Of a stretch of DNA of 64,000 nucleotides, positions 19,152 to 28,834 are shown one piece after another (position 1 is the first letter of the stretch; every line of letters begins with the position of its first letter). The translations under genes were made by a program, and so were the position numbers. This DNA comes from Afifella sp. IM 167. GTDB lineage: Bacteria; Pseudomonadota; Alphaproteobacteria; Rhizobiales; Afifellaceae. Below the pieces are notes generated by a model, which saw only the letters and a program-made list of their open reading frames with translations, was not told the DNA's origin and made no database searches. The stretch covers positions 434,001 to 498,000 of the forward strand of contig NZ_NSLC01000002.1 of assembly GCF_020144925.1 (NCBI RefSeq), read 5' to 3'.

Positions 19152-20110
19152 GCCATCTGGCGATCCTAGTCCTCGGCCTCGTCGCCGACCGCATCCTCGG
19201 CGATCCGGACCGGCTATGGGCGGCGAGCGGCCATCCCGTCACCTGGTTCGGGCGGCTGATCGCCAGCCTCGATGCCGGCCTCAACGACGAGAGGCTCTCG
19301 CCCGGCGCGCGGCGCGGCCGGGGCATCCTCGCCCTCGCCCTTCTGCTGGCGATCGCGCTCTTCGCCGGCTGGTTCCTCCACCGGCTCGCCGCGAACCTGC
19401 CGCTCGGCTTCGCGCTGGAGGCCTTCTTCGTCTCCGTCTTCCTCGCCCAGAAGGGGCTCCTGGAGCACGTCGGCGCCGTCGTGGCCGGCCAGGAGAAGGG
19501 GCTGGAGGCGGCGCGCCTTGCCGTCTCGCGCATCGTCGGACGCGACGTCAGCGCGCTGGACCGCTCGGGCGTCAATCGCGCCGCGCTGGAATCGCTGGCG
19601 GAGAACTTTTCCGACGGCCTCGTCGCCCCGGCCGTCTGGTACCTGATCGCCGGCCTGCCGGGGCTGTTCGCCTACAAGATGCTGAACACGGCCGATTCCA
19701 TGATCGGCCACAGGAACGAGCGCCACGAGGCCTTCGGCTATGCAGCGGCCCGCCTCGACGATTTCGCCAATTACCTGCCGGCGCGGCTGGCGGCCGGCCT
19801 CATCGCCCTGGCCGCCCCTTTGGTCGGCGGCAACACGCGCGAAGCCTTCAAGGTGGCGCGCCGCGACGCCGCCGCGCATCGCTCGCCCAATGCCGGCTGG
19901 CCCGAGGCGGCGATGGCCGGCGCGCTCGCCATCGCCTTCGGCGGCCCGCGCCGCTACGGCACCCTCATTGTCGACGGCGCCTGGCTCAATGGTGAGGGAA
20001 AGAAGGAGGTCGGGCTTGAAGAGCTCCGCCGCGGCATGCGCCTCGCCGACGCGGCATGGCTCGTCCTTCTGGCCATCCTCGCCTTCTCCGCAACGCTCCT
20101 CGGTCGCTAG
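19148..20110 (+). CDS. cbiB: Adenosylcobinamide-phosphate synthase CbiB
   Basis: 320-residue polytopic membrane protein attaching the aminopropanol arm to adenosylcobyric acid. Family motifs: [21 protein letters not shown] near the N-terminus, [34 protein letters not shown] and [11 protein letters not shown]. The start is fixed by the ATGA overlap with the upstream decarboxylase. Its stop overlaps that of cobQ on the other strand by 4 bases, so this two-gene plus-strand unit converges exactly on the minus-strand cob operon. Confidence 0.95.
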   Translation: MSHLAILVLGLVADRILGDPDRLWAASGHPVTWFGRLIASLDAGLNDERLSPGARRGRGILALALLLAIALFAGWFLHRLAANLPLGFALEAFFVSVFLAQKGLLEHVGAVVAGQEKGLEAARLAVSRIVGRDVSALDRSGVNRAALESLAENFSDGLVAPAVWYLIAGLPGLFAYKMLNTADSMIGHRNERHEAFGYAAARLDDFANYLPARLAAGLIALAAPLVGGNTREAFKVARRDAAAHRSPNAGWPEAAMAGALAIAFGGPRRYGTLIVDGAWLNGEGKKEVGLEELRRGMRLADAAWLVLLAILAFSATLLGR

Positions 20111-21570
20111 CGCGCGGCGGCGATCTCCAGGATCAACTCGATCGACAGATGCGCCTCAAGATGGGCGGCAAGGGTCTCCAGCGCGTCCTCGACACCCTGT
20201 TCGTAGGAGAGCGCGCTGCCGGCCCCGAGGCCCTTGAGAAAGGCGCGGCGGAAATCGTCCGAGCCGAACAGGCCGTGCACATAGGTGCCCATCACCCTGC
20301 CCCCGTAGCCCACCGCCCCGTCCGGCCTTCCGTCGAGCCGCGCGAAGGGCTCGGCGAGCCCCGGCCCGGTGGTGGCGCCGACATGGATCTCGTAGCCCGA
20401 GAAGGCCGCCCCGCTCGGCGCATGCGTGCCGGTCACGGGGACAGTCGTCTTGTCGGCCGTCAGCCGCGTCGTCACGTCGAGGAGGCCGAGCCCGCGCACA
20501 TTCTGCGCCGGACCCTCGATGCCTTCCGGATCGGCGATCAGCCGGCCGAGCATCTGGAAGCCGCCGCAGACACCGAGGACGGCCCCGCCCCGGCGCACAT
20601 GCGCGGCAAGGTCGATGTCCCAGCCCGTCTCGCGAAGGGCAGCAAGGTCGGCGATGGTGGATTTGGAGCCGGGCAGGAGCACGAGATCAACGTCGCCCGG
20701 CAACGCCTCGCCGGGCTCCACGATGACGAGATCGACTTCCGGCTCCATCCTGAGCGGATCGAGATCGTCGAAATTGGCGATGCGCCCGAGCCGCGGCACC
20801 GCGACTTTCACCGAGGCCCCCTCGCCCTTCTGGCCCTCCTGAAGGCCGAGCACGTCCTCGGCCGGCAGCCTGTCGGCATCGGCAAAATGCGGCACGACGC
20901 CGAGGCCCTTCCAGCCGGTGCGCCGCTCGATCTCGCTGACGCCCTCATCGAACAGGGAAACGTCGCCCCGGAAGCGGTTGACGATGAAGCCAGCAACGAG
21001 ATCGCGGTCGGCCGGATCGAGGACTTCATGCGTGCCGACGAGGCTCGCGATCACGCCGCCGCGCTCGATGTCGCCGACGAGAATGACCGGCACGCCCGCC
21101 TCCGCGGCAAAGCCCATATTGGCGATATCGCCTGCGCGAAGGTTGATTTCGGCCGGCGATCCGGCGCCCTCGACGACAACGATATCTGCAACTTCTGCGA
21201 GTCTGTTGAAGCTATCCATCACATGAGGGAGGAGCCCCGCCTTGCGGGCGGTATATTCGCGCGCCTTCATCGTGCCGATCCGTTTTCCCTGCACGATAAC
21301 CTGCGAGCCGATATCGCTCTCGGGCTTCAACAGGACCGGGTTCATGTGCACCGACGGGGCGACACGCGCCGCCATCGCCTGGGTCATCTGCGCCCGGCCG
21401 ATCTCGCCGCCATCGGCCGTCACGCCCGCATTGTTCGACATGTTCTGCGGCTTGAACGGCATCACGGTCAGGCCGCGATTGGAAAGCGCGCGGCACAGCC
21501 CGGCGACGATCAGCGACTTGCCGACATGCGAGCCGGTGCCCTGGATCATCACGGCGAGAGGCTTTTTCAT
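20107..21570 (-). CDS. cobQ: Cobyric acid synthase
   Basis: ATP-dependent amidotransferase that amidates four side chains of adenosylcobyrinic a,c-diamide. The 487-residue protein has an N-terminal DTBS-like synthetase domain ([33 protein letters not shown]). Its C-terminal class I glutaminase domain has the nucleophile in [15 protein letters not shown] and a later His in [13 protein letters not shown]. It is the last gene of the minus-strand cob operon, 22 bases after cobO. Confidence 0.96.
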   Translation of the reverse strand: MKKPLAVMIQGTGSHVGKSLIVAGLCRALSNRGLTVMPFKPQNMSNNAGVTADGGEIGRAQMTQAMAARVAPSVHMNPVLLKPESDIGSQVIVQGKRIGTMKAREYTARKAGLLPHVMDSFNRLAEVADIVVVEGAGSPAEINLRAGDIANMGFAAEAGVPVILVGDIERGGVIASLVGTHEVLDPADRDLVAGFIVNRFRGDVSLFDEGVSEIERRTGWKGLGVVPHFADADRLPAEDVLGLQEGQKGEGASVKVAVPRLGRIANFDDLDPLRMEPEVDLVIVEPGEALPGDVDLVLLPGSKSTIADLAALRETGWDIDLAAHVRRGGAVLGVCGGFQMLGRLIADPEGIEGPAQNVRGLGLLDVTTRLTADKTTVPVTGTHAPSGAAFSGYEIHVGATTGPGLAEPFARLDGRPDGAVGYGGRVMGTYVHGLFGSDDFRRAFLKGLGAGSALSYEQGVEDALETLAAHLEAHLSIELILEIAAAR

Positions 21571-21592
21571 CGGGAAAACAGAGGCTTGCGGC

Positions 21593-22216
21593 TCAGAATT
21601 CGATTCCGCGCTGGGCCTTCACGCCGGAGCGGAACGGGTGCTTCACCTGGGTCATGTCGGTGACGAGGTCGGCCGCCTCGACAAGTTCGTCCTTGGCGTT
21701 CCGCCCGGTGATGACGACGTGCTTCATCTCAGGCCTTTGTGCAAGCGCATCAAGCACTTCCTCGACGGGGAGATAGTCGTATCGCAGCACGATATTGAGC
21801 TCGTCGAGGAGGACGAGGTCGTGCTCGCCGTCGGCGATCATGGCCTTCGCCTTCTCCCAGGCGCCGCGCGCCGCCGCGATGTCGCGGCCGCGATCCTGCG
21901 TCTCCCAGGTAAAGCCCTCGCCCATCGTCGCCATCGTCACCTGGTCGGCGAACTTTTCCAGCGCCTGACGCTCGCCCGTCTCCCATTTGCCTTTGACGAA
22001 CTGGACGATGCCGACCTTCATGCCGTTGCCGAGGGCGCGGAAGACGAGGCCGAAGGCGGCGGTCGATTTTCCCTTGCCCTTGCCGGTATGGACGATGAGA
22101 AGCCCCTTCTCGACCGTCTTCGTGGCAATGATCTTGTCGCGCGCGGCCTTTTTGCGGCGCATTTTCTCCGCGTGCCGGAGGTTCAGTTCCTCCTCGCTCA
22201 ATTCGGCCTTGGTCAT
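21593..22216 (-). CDS. cobO: Corrinoid adenosyltransferase CobO/BtuR
   Basis: 207-residue ATP:cob(I)alamin adenosyltransferase (CobA/CobO/BtuR type) that puts the 5'-deoxyadenosyl group on the corrinoid cobalt. The P-loop [43 protein letters not shown] and the C-terminal [22 protein letters not shown] are all family landmarks. The start at 22216 gives [15 protein letters not shown] and overlaps the cobN stop by 4 bases. Confidence 0.96.
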   Translation of the reverse strand: MTKAELSEEELNLRHAEKMRRKKAARDKIIATKTVEKGLLIVHTGKGKGKSTAAFGLVFRALGNGMKVGIVQFVKGKWETGERQALEKFADQVTMATMGEGFTWETQDRGRDIAAARGAWEKAKAMIADGEHDLVLLDELNIVLRYDYLPVEEVLDALAQRPEMKHVVITGRNAKDELVEAADLVTDMTQVKHPFRSGVKAQRGIEF

Positions 22217-25200
22217 CGTTTCTCCCCGCCGGCGAGAAGCGCCAGCTCCCTGTGCACGGAATTGCGGTGCGGCACCCAAAGGCCCCGCTCGATCGCCTCG
22301 GAAAAGCGCTGGGCGATCTCCTTCAGCGCCGGCGCATTGTTCTCGGCGAGGAAGTCGCGCACATCCTCGTCTTCCAGATAGGCGCCGTAAAGCTGGTCGA
22401 AATGGTGGTGCTTCACCGCCGGCGTCGTCGCCGCGAAGGCGAAGAGATAATCGACCGTGGCGGCGATCTCGAAGGCACCCTTGTAGCCGTGGCGCATGAC
22501 GCCGGCGATCCATTTCGGGTTCGCCGCCCGCCCGCGCACGACGCGCGCGAGTTCCTCGTCGAGGCCGCGAATGACGGGCCGCTCGGGCCGCGAATGGTCG
22601 TTGTGGTAGGCGCGCGGGGCGCTGCCCTTCAGCGTTTCCACGGCCGAGGAGAGCCCGCCCTCGAACTGGTAGTAATCGTCGGAATCGAGAAGGTCGTGCT
22701 CGCGGTTGTCCTGGTTCTGGACGATGGCGTCGGTGGCCTTCAGGCGCGTCTCCAGAAGGCCGCGGCTGCGCCCGCCCTCGCCTTCCGCGCCGCCCCCATA
22801 GGCATAGGACGACCATTCCAGGAAGGCCGAGGCAAGGTCGCCGCGCTTTTCCCAGATCCCCTCGTCGATCAGCGCCTGCAGGCCGGCGCCATAGGCGCCC
22901 GGCCTGGAACCGAAGACGCGGAAAGCCGCGGCGCGGCGCGCCTCTTCCTGCGAAAGGCCATCGGCCTGAAGCCGGCCGCTCTCCTCGCGGATGCGCGCCG
23001 CAACAGGATTGGCGTCGGCCGGCTCGTCGCGCTCGGCGACGGCGAGCACCGCCTGATGGAAGAGGTCGATCTGGTGCGGGAAGGCGTCCCGAAAGAGGCC
23101 GGAGATCCTGAGCGTCACGTCGATGCGCGGGCGCATCAGCTCGCTAAGCGGGATCACCTCGATGCCGGTGACGCGGCCCGAAGCTGGCTCCCATTGCGGC
23201 TTCACGCCGAGGAGCGCCAGCGCCTGGGCGATGTCGTCCCCGCCGGTGCGCATGTTCGACGTGCCCCAGACCGTCAGCGCCATCGCCGCCGGCCATTCGC
23301 CCTCGTCGGCGTAGTAGCGCTCTGCGAGAAGATCGGCGGAGCGCCGGCCGAGCGCATAGGCCGCCCGGGTGGGCACGCCGCGCACATCGACGGAATAGAA
23401 GTTGCGGCCGGTCGGCAGACAGTCGTCGCGCCCGCGCGTCGGCGCGCCGGACGGCCCCGGCGGTATGAATTTCCCAGAGAGCGCAGCGAGCGTCGCTTCG
23501 ATCTCGCGCGAGCCGGAAGCGTCGAGGCGCGGGGCGATGTCCCCGGCGATGGTTTTGAGGACGGCAGCCGATTTCGGGCCGGGCTGCGCGACCGGCAGGG
23601 CCTGTTCCCTCCCCCCTTGCGGGCGAGGGTTAGGCAGGGGGTCGCCCGGGACTGGATTTGGATTACTCGCCGAAAGATCGAGTGACCCCTCCCCCAGCCC
23701 CTCCCCGCAAGGGGGAGGGGTGCCCTCCTGAGCTTCTGGCAAGGCCGCCACCAGCTCCGCCGCCAAAAGCTCCAGCCGCTCCACCGTGTCGCCCGTGGTG
23801 CGCCAGACGACATCGGAGAGCCGCGCCAGAGCCTTGGGCCGCGGCCCCGCCCAGGCCTCGTGGAAGGCGCAATCGAGAGGATCGAAGGAAAGGCCGAGAT
23901 CGTCCGACAATGCCCTGAGGAGCGAAGCCTCCGCGGCCACGCCGGACTTGCCGGAACTGGCGCGCGGCACGCGCGCCAGCGCGACCAGCGTATCGGCCCT
24001 CAGGCGTCCCTCCGGGCTCTCGCCGAGGATATGCAGCCCGTCGCGGATCTGCAGCTCTTTGAGGTCGCAGATCTGCTCGTCGAGCTTCAGGATGATCTCC
24101 TCGCGCGCCGCGTCGGGCCTGAGGCCGAGGTCTTCCAGAAAACCGTGCCTTCCGGCAATCTCGGAGATATTCTCCGCGACCTCCTTCGCGCGCCGCTGGT
24201 CGGCAAGGTCGGCGGCGGCGTATTCGTCGATGAGGTATTCCAGCTCCGCCGCCGCGCCATGGCTTTCGGCGCGGGTCATCGGCGGCATCAGATGGTCGAC
24301 GATGACGGCGGAGGCGCGGCGCTTGGCCTGCGCGCCCTCGCCTGGATCGTTGACGATGAAGGGATAGACGAGCGGGGTGGGCCCGAGCGCCGCCTCCGGG
24401 AAGCATTCTTCCGAGAGTGCCAGCGCCTTGCCGGGCAGCCATTCCAGGTTGCCGTGCTTGCCCATATGGACGAGCGCGTCGGCGCGAAATTCCCGCCGGA
24501 GCCAGGCGTAGAAGGCGAAATAGCCATGCGGCGGGACGAGCGCCGGATCGTGATAGGAGGTCTTCGGGTCAATGTTGTAGCCGCGCGCCGGCTGCACGCC
24601 GATGGCAAGGCCGCCGAAGCGATGGAGCGCAAGGCGGAAGGCACGCTCCTGCGATGAGAAGAAGGGATCCGCCTCCGGCGCGCCCCAGGCCTCGCTCACC
24701 TGCCGCCGAACCCCTGCCGGAAGGCTCTGGAAGAAGGCCTCGTAGGCGGAGAGCGAAAGCCGTTCGCCGCCGACCTTCTCGTCCATCGCCGCGAGCGCGT
24801 TCGTCGGCCCGGCAAGGATGATCTCCATCAGCGCCTCGCCGCTCTCCGGCGCGCCGGAGACGTCAAACCCCTCCGCCGCCATGGCGCGAATGAGATTCGC
24901 CGTGGAGGCCGGCGCGTCGAGGCCGACGCCGTTGGCGAGCCGGCCATCCTTGTTCGGATAGTTGGAAAGGACGATGCCGATGCGCTTCTCCGCGTTCGGC
25001 TTCTCCGCCAGCCTTGCCCAGCCAGCGGCAAGATCGCCGACGAAATCGACCCGGTCGGCGAGCGGGCGGTGCGTCATCGGCCGGCATTCGGTGCGCGGCT
25101 CGAAGGCCCCCTCCTCCTTGAAGGAGACGGCGCGGGTGATGAGGCGCCCGTCCACTTCCGGCAGGACGACGTTCATGGTGAGGTCGGAGGGAGAGAGGCC

Positions 25201-26115
25201 GCGCGGATGCTCGCGCCATTTTTCCTCCGGCACGCCGGCGAAGGTCGCCTGCAGCACCGGCCGGCGGGCATCGTCGAGGACGGTGCGGCCGGATGGATCG
25301 CCGGCCTTGCCGAGCGCGAAGGCCGTGGCGTTGATGACGAGCGCCGGATCGCGGGCCGCAAATGTCTCCGCGACGAAGCGGGAATCGGCCTCCTGCTTGA
25401 GGCTGGAGACGAAGACGGGCAAGGGATCGAGCCCACGCGCGGCGAGTGCGGCGGCGAGCGCATCGACCGGCGCCGTCTGGCCCGATTGCAGGAGCGCCCG
25501 GTAGAAGACGATGGCGGCGGCGCGGCCATCGCCGCGCGGCATGGTCTCCGGCCGGTAGAGGCCAAACGCAGGAAGCGCCTCAGGCGGCTTCGGCATCGCC
25601 CCATGGCCGGCGAGATGCCCGGCAAAGCGCAGGAAATTATCGAAATTCTCCGCCCCGCCCTCGGCGAGATAGGACCACAGGAGCCGGCTTTCGTCCGCGC
25701 CGAGCGAGCCGGCGGCGGCAAGCTCGAAATCCCATTTCGCCTCGCCGGGCAGGAGCGCGACCCTGGCGCCGCTCGCCCGCGCGGCTTTGAGCGTCTCCTC
25801 GACGCCGTAGCGCCAGTAGCCGATGCCGCCGAGAAGGCGAAGCACGACGAGCCTGGCGTGCGCGAGCACGCTCTCCACGTAGAGGTCGACCGAATACGGA
25901 TGGGCAAGGCCCATCCAGTTGGCGAGCCGGATCGACGGAAAATCGACGGGCAGCCGGTTCGCCGCCGCGGCGAGCCCGGCGATCTCCGTATCGGCGGCGG
26001 AAAGGACGACGATGTCGCCCGGCGACTGGCCGAGATCGACCGCCTCCGCCGCCGCGTCGAGCCCGCGGCTCTGCCCCCTCAGGATATGCAAATCAGGCTC
26101 CCAGAGCCTCCGCAA
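22213..26115 (-). CDS. cobN: Cobaltochelatase large subunit CobN
   Basis: ATP-dependent aerobic cobaltochelatase subunit inserting Co2+ into hydrogenobyrinic a,c-diamide; it works with CobS and CobT, which are not in this window. The 1300 residues are slightly longer than usual. Family segments include YNIDPKTSYHDPALVPPHGY, MGKHGNLEWLPGKALALS, VIPLSELMRPRIDVTLRISG and NPKWIAGVMRHGYKGAFEI. Residues about 798-837 are not family-like: they are the translation of an inserted palindromic repeat (TPPPCGEGLGEG... and PLPNPRPQGGRE). The gene overlaps cobW by 23 bases and cobO by 4. Confidence 0.96.
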   Translation of the reverse strand: MRRLWEPDLHILRGQSRGLDAAAEAVDLGQSPGDIVVLSAADTEIAGLAAAANRLPVDFPSIRLANWMGLAHPYSVDLYVESVLAHARLVVLRLLGGIGYWRYGVEETLKAARASGARVALLPGEAKWDFELAAAGSLGADESRLLWSYLAEGGAENFDNFLRFAGHLAGHGAMPKPPEALPAFGLYRPETMPRGDGRAAAIVFYRALLQSGQTAPVDALAAALAARGLDPLPVFVSSLKQEADSRFVAETFAARDPALVINATAFALGKAGDPSGRTVLDDARRPVLQATFAGVPEEKWREHPRGLSPSDLTMNVVLPEVDGRLITRAVSFKEEGAFEPRTECRPMTHRPLADRVDFVGDLAAGWARLAEKPNAEKRIGIVLSNYPNKDGRLANGVGLDAPASTANLIRAMAAEGFDVSGAPESGEALMEIILAGPTNALAAMDEKVGGERLSLSAYEAFFQSLPAGVRRQVSEAWGAPEADPFFSSQERAFRLALHRFGGLAIGVQPARGYNIDPKTSYHDPALVPPHGYFAFYAWLRREFRADALVHMGKHGNLEWLPGKALALSEECFPEAALGPTPLVYPFIVNDPGEGAQAKRRASAVIVDHLMPPMTRAESHGAAAELEYLIDEYAAADLADQRRAKEVAENISEIAGRHGFLEDLGLRPDAAREEIILKLDEQICDLKELQIRDGLHILGESPEGRLRADTLVALARVPRASSGKSGVAAEASLLRALSDDLGLSFDPLDCAFHEAWAGPRPKALARLSDVVWRTTGDTVERLELLAAELVAALPEAQEGTPPPCGEGLGEGSLDLSASNPNPVPGDPLPNPRPQGGREQALPVAQPGPKSAAVLKTIAGDIAPRLDASGSREIEATLAALSGKFIPPGPSGAPTRGRDDCLPTGRNFYSVDVRGVPTRAAYALGRRSADLLAERYYADEGEWPAAMALTVWGTSNMRTGGDDIAQALALLGVKPQWEPASGRVTGIEVIPLSELMRPRIDVTLRISGLFRDAFPHQIDLFHQAVLAVAERDEPADANPVAARIREESGRLQADGLSQEEARRAAAFRVFGSRPGAYGAGLQALIDEGIWEKRGDLASAFLEWSSYAYGGGAEGEGGRSRGLLETRLKATDAIVQNQDNREHDLLDSDDYYQFEGGLSSAVETLKGSAPRAYHNDHSRPERPVIRGLDEELARVVRGRAANPKWIAGVMRHGYKGAFEIAATVDYLFAFAATTPAVKHHHFDQLYGAYLEDEDVRDFLAENNAPALKEIAQRFSEAIERGLWVPHRNSVHRELALLAGGEKR
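23607..23721. repeat. Palindromic repeat element inserted in frame in cobN
   Basis: Two 37-base arms (23607-23643 and 23685-23721) form an imperfect inverted repeat. About 27 of 37 positions match, including the core CCCCCTTGCGGG. About 41 bases separate the arms. Each arm also has internal dyad symmetry (CCCTCCCC...GGGGAGGG). The reading frame stays open and adds roughly 39 residues to CobN. GC-rich palindromes of this appearance are common between genes in alphaproteobacteria; finding one inside a coding sequence is less usual. Confidence 0.7.
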
Positions 26116-27139
26116 CGGCGGCCTGATCGAGATCGGAAAGGCCGATCACGACGAGTTTCGGAAGGCTCGCGGCATTGCCGTTCGGCTTGTCGAACCAGGT
26201 CTCCAGCCGCTGCCCGACCGCCTGCACGGCGAGCGGCGCCGGCTTGCCGGAGATGGCGATGCGCCCCTTGATCCTGAGGACGCCCGGCAGGGCGAGCGCC
26301 TGCTGGACGCGGCTCTCCGCCTCCCCCTTGTCGGCGGCGGTGACGGAAAGGCTGAAGGAATCGAAATCGTCGTGCTCGTGCTCCTCGCCCTCCATCTCGT
26401 GGTGGCTGAGGCGGTTGTGGCTGTCGTCCTCCGCGCCGGCGCCGACGCCGAGCAGCACCTCCGGCGGGACGATGCCGCGCGAGGAACGGATGACGGAGGC
26501 CGGCTGGCGCTTGTCCTCGCCGATGCGCGCCTCGACCTTCAGGATCCCCGCCTCGTCGACGAGGTCGCTTTTGGCAAGGATGATGAGGTCGGCGCAGCGC
26601 AGCTGATCCTCGAAGAGCTCCTCGATCGGATCGTCATGGTCGAGCGAGGCGTCCGCCTCGCGCTGCGCCTGCACCCGCGCCTCGTCGCTCGCCATGCGCC
26701 CGGCCGCGACGGCCTCCGCATCGACGACGGTGACGACGCCGTCGACGGTGACGCGGTGGCGCACGGAGGGCCAGGCGAAGGCCTTCACCAGCGGCTGCGG
26801 CAGGGCAAGGCCGGACGTTTCGATGACGATGTGGTCGGGCGGGCTCTCGCGCGAAAGGAGGCTCTCCATGGCGGGCAGGAAATCGTCGGCGACGGTGCAG
26901 CAGATGCAGCCATTGGCGAGCTCGACGATGTCGTCCTCCCCGCAGGCGGGGCTGCCGCAATCGGAAAGGATGCCGCCGTCGAAGCCGGTATCGCCGAATT
27001 CGTTGACGATGAGGGCGATCTTCCGCCCCCCGGCATTTTCCAGCATGTGGCGGATGATCGTCGTCTTTCCGGCCCCGAGGAAGCCGGTGACGATGGTGGC
27101 GGGGATGCGCGCCGGTGAACTCATGGCCGGTGAACTCAT
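26093..27139 (-). CDS. cobW: CobW-family GTP-dependent metallochaperone
   Basis: 348-residue G3E GTPase of the COG0523 type, expected to help supply cobalt to the chelatase. It has a P-loop (TGFLGAGKTTIIRHML), the metal-binding motif NGCICCT, the acidic switch region, a His/Glu stretch (MEGEEHEHDDFD) and the C-terminal CobW_C domain. The first of two possible ATGs (27139) is preferred because its preceding AAAGGAAAG is a plausible ribosome binding site and the ATGA overlaps the cobU stop. The second is 15 bases downstream in a tandem duplicate. It overlaps cobN by 23 bases. Confidence 0.94.
   Translation of the reverse strand: MSSPAMSSPARIPATIVTGFLGAGKTTIIRHMLENAGGRKIALIVNEFGDTGFDGGILSDCGSPACGEDDIVELANGCICCTVADDFLPAMESLLSRESPPDHIVIETSGLALPQPLVKAFAWPSVRHRVTVDGVVTVVDAEAVAAGRMASDEARVQAQREADASLDHDDPIEELFEDQLRCADLIILAKSDLVDEAGILKVEARIGEDKRQPASVIRSSRGIVPPEVLLGVGAGAEDDSHNRLSHHEMEGEEHEHDDFDSFSLSVTAADKGEAESRVQQALALPGVLRIKGRIAISGKPAPLAVQAVGQRLETWFDKPNGNAASLPKLVVIGLSDLDQAAVAEALGA
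27110..27139 (-). repeat. 15-base tandem duplication at the cobW start
   Basis: ATGAGTTCACCGGCC (27139-27125) is immediately followed by ATGAGTTCACCGGCG (27124-27110). It duplicates the start codon and four codons (MSSPA MSSPA), differing only at the last base. Confidence 0.9.
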
Positions 27140-27678
27140 GATGGTAGCTTTCCTTTGAAGGCCATCGGCAGGCCCGCCGCCATGAAGACGACGGTGTCCG
27201 CGACGGCGGCGATATCCTGGTTGAGGCGGCCCTGCGCATCGCGGAAGCGGCGCGCCAGCGCATTTTCCGGCACGATGCCGAGGCCGACCTCGTTGGCGAC
27301 GAGGACGAGGCTTCCGCCCGCCTCGCCGATCGTCTGGGTCAGCTCCACGGCGGCCGCGTCGAGATCGGCGCCGCCGAGGAGAAGGTTGGTGAGCCACAGG
27401 GTAAGGCAGTCGACGAGGAGATAGGTGCCCTCGCCGCTTTCCCGCCGGATGGTGGCGGCAAGCTCGACGGGGGCTTCCAGGTTGCGCCAGGGCGGGCCGC
27501 GGCGCGACCGGTGCGCGGCGATCCGCGCCTCCATCTCCGCATCCTCTCCCATCTCGCCCATGGGCCGGTAGGTGGCGACGTAGACCGGCTCAAGGCCGCT
27601 CGCCGTCACCATCCTTTCCGCATAAAGGCTCTTGCCGGAGCGGGCGCCGCCGAGGACGAGCGTCGCGCCCGCGCTCAT
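27136..27678 (-). CDS. cobU: Adenosylcobinamide kinase / guanylyltransferase
   Basis: Bifunctional enzyme (CobU/CobP) phosphorylating adenosylcobinamide and transferring GMP to it. The 180-residue protein starts MSAGATLVLGGARSGKSLYAE, containing the P-loop GGARSGKS. It then shows YVATYRPM, DAEMEARIAAHRSRRGP with the GMP-accepting His region, LLVDCLTLWLTNLLL and a C-terminal VANEVGLGIVP, all family landmarks. It overlaps cbtA and cobW by 4 bases each, consistent with tight translational coupling. Confidence 0.95.
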   Translation of the reverse strand: MSAGATLVLGGARSGKSLYAERMVTASGLEPVYVATYRPMGEMGEDAEMEARIAAHRSRRGPPWRNLEAPVELAATIRRESGEGTYLLVDCLTLWLTNLLLGGADLDAAAVELTQTIGEAGGSLVLVANEVGLGIVPENALARRFRDAQGRLNQDIAAVADTVVFMAAGLPMAFKGKLPS

Positions 27679-28400
27679 GGCCCTTCCGCAAGGCGCCGGT
27701 AGACGGCCCCGCCGGCAAGCCCGATGACGGACCAGGTGATGGCCGAAAGCACCAGCGAGACGGCGGCGAAATGCCCGGCGAGCTCGGCCGGCACGCCGCT
27801 CATCGGTTCGGGCGCCGGCGGCGCGCCGACGACATGCGGCACGATGAGGATGGCGACGCCCACGATGCGGATCGCCCAGTTGCCGGAAAGGAACATCGCC
27901 GCAAGGCCGATCGCCGTGGCGGCGGCCGTCGCCACCCACCAGAGCTGGCGCGCGGCGAGCTCGCCCGCGGCCGAGCCCGGCAGTTCCGGCGGCAGGCCGA
28001 GCGCCGGGGCGAGCGCGGTCGCCGCAAACGCCCCGAGGCCGAAGAGCAGCGCGCCGCGCGCCTCGATGCGCCGGCCGGAGGCGGCCATGGCGCCGAGGAG
28101 CATCAGCGCATAGCCGATGGAAAGGACGATGGAGGCCGCGCTCGTATAGAGCGTGCGCTCCAGCCCGTCTTCGGGGGCCCAGGCGGCGCCGGCGTGATCA
28201 TGCGCCTCACCCTCACCATGCGTGGACATGGCGACGGCGGCGCCGTCGGGCGCGGCGGGAAGCCCGGGGGCGGCGGCAGCGGTCTCGTATTTCTCCGCTT
28301 CGAGGATGAGCGGGGTCGACACGAAATACTGGAAACTCGCCGCCACAAGCCCCGCGAGGAGCCCGGCCGCGGCCGCGCTCAGCACGATGTTGCGGAACAT
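27675..28400 (-). CDS. cbtA: Cobalt transporter subunit CbtA
   Basis: 241-residue membrane protein of the CbtA family, proposed from genomic context to import cobalt under B12 control. Several hydrophobic helices are visible (MFRNIVLSAAAAGLLAGLVA; LYTSAASIVLSIGYALMLLG; a helix near SGNWAIRIVGVAILIVPHVV). A His-containing loop (MSTHGEGEAHDHAG) follows the first helix. It lies 7 bases after cbtB and overlaps cobU by 4. Transport itself is inferred from the family's association with cobalamin riboswitches. Confidence 0.9.
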   Translation of the reverse strand: MFRNIVLSAAAAGLLAGLVAASFQYFVSTPLILEAEKYETAAAAPGLPAAPDGAAVAMSTHGEGEAHDHAGAAWAPEDGLERTLYTSAASIVLSIGYALMLLGAMAASGRRIEARGALLFGLGAFAATALAPALGLPPELPGSAAGELAARQLWWVATAAATAIGLAAMFLSGNWAIRIVGVAILIVPHVVGAPPAPEPMSGVPAELAGHFAAVSLVLSAITWSVIGLAGGAVYRRLAEGP

Positions 28401-28407
28401 GGCTGCC

Positions 28408-28593
28408 TCAGTGGCAGGGAAGCGCGAAGGCGTGGCGCGTGTCGTGCGTGGAATTGTGCAGGACACTCGACCAGGCGAAGCCGGCGGTACCGACGATGAG
28501 GGCGCCCACGAGGAGCGCGGCGAGCGCGGGCATCATGGCCGAGCGCGCGGCTGCGGCCGCCTCGGTCCTGCGGAGCGTCTGGGTGTTGTTCAT
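28408..28593 (-). CDS. cbtB: Cobalt transporter subunit CbtB
   Basis: 61-residue single-helix protein, the usual partner of CbtA. A hydrophobic helix (MPALAALLVGALIVGTAGFAW) is followed by a His-rich C-terminus (LHNSTHDTRHAFALPCH) that probably binds cobalt. The ATG at 28593 follows a strong GGGAGG ribosome binding site, only 22 bases after the end of the cobalamin riboswitch. It is the first structural gene of the operon. Confidence 0.92.
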   Translation of the reverse strand: MNNTQTLRRTEAAAAARSAMMPALAALLVGALIVGTAGFAWSSVLHNSTHDTRHAFALPCH

Positions 28594-28615
28594 AGTCCCT
28601 CCCTGCCGTCCCACC

Positions 28616-28809
28616 GACGGCGCTTGGTGTCCTGCTCCGGCAGGTCTCCTGGCTTGCGGGTCACCGCCCAGCCCGCGCCTTCCCGTTGCCGGTGGCCTAT
28701 CGCGGGTGGGCTCTCCGCTCACAGTTGCGGGGGCAGCTGCGGTTTGAGGACCCCTGCTTGGGTCGTCCCTACCGCATTCCCTTTTGATCCCCGGGCGCTT
28801 TGCGCCGTC
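28616..28809 (-). promoter_or_regulatory. Cobalamin (adenosylcobalamin) riboswitch
   Basis: 194-base leader upstream of cbtB on the minus strand. A perfect 8-base-pair P1 closes it (GACGGCGC at 28809-28802 with GCGCCGTC at 28623-28616). Conserved elements in order are AAAAGGGAATGCGGT, GCTGCCCCCGCAACTGT, and the B12 box GCCAGGAGACCTGCC near 28653-28639. The ribosome binding site of cbtB lies 12-18 bases beyond P1, which suits translational or transcriptional shut-off when B12 is abundant. Confidence 0.95.
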
Positions 28810-28834
28810 ATCGGGAACCGGAGCCTATTTTTGA

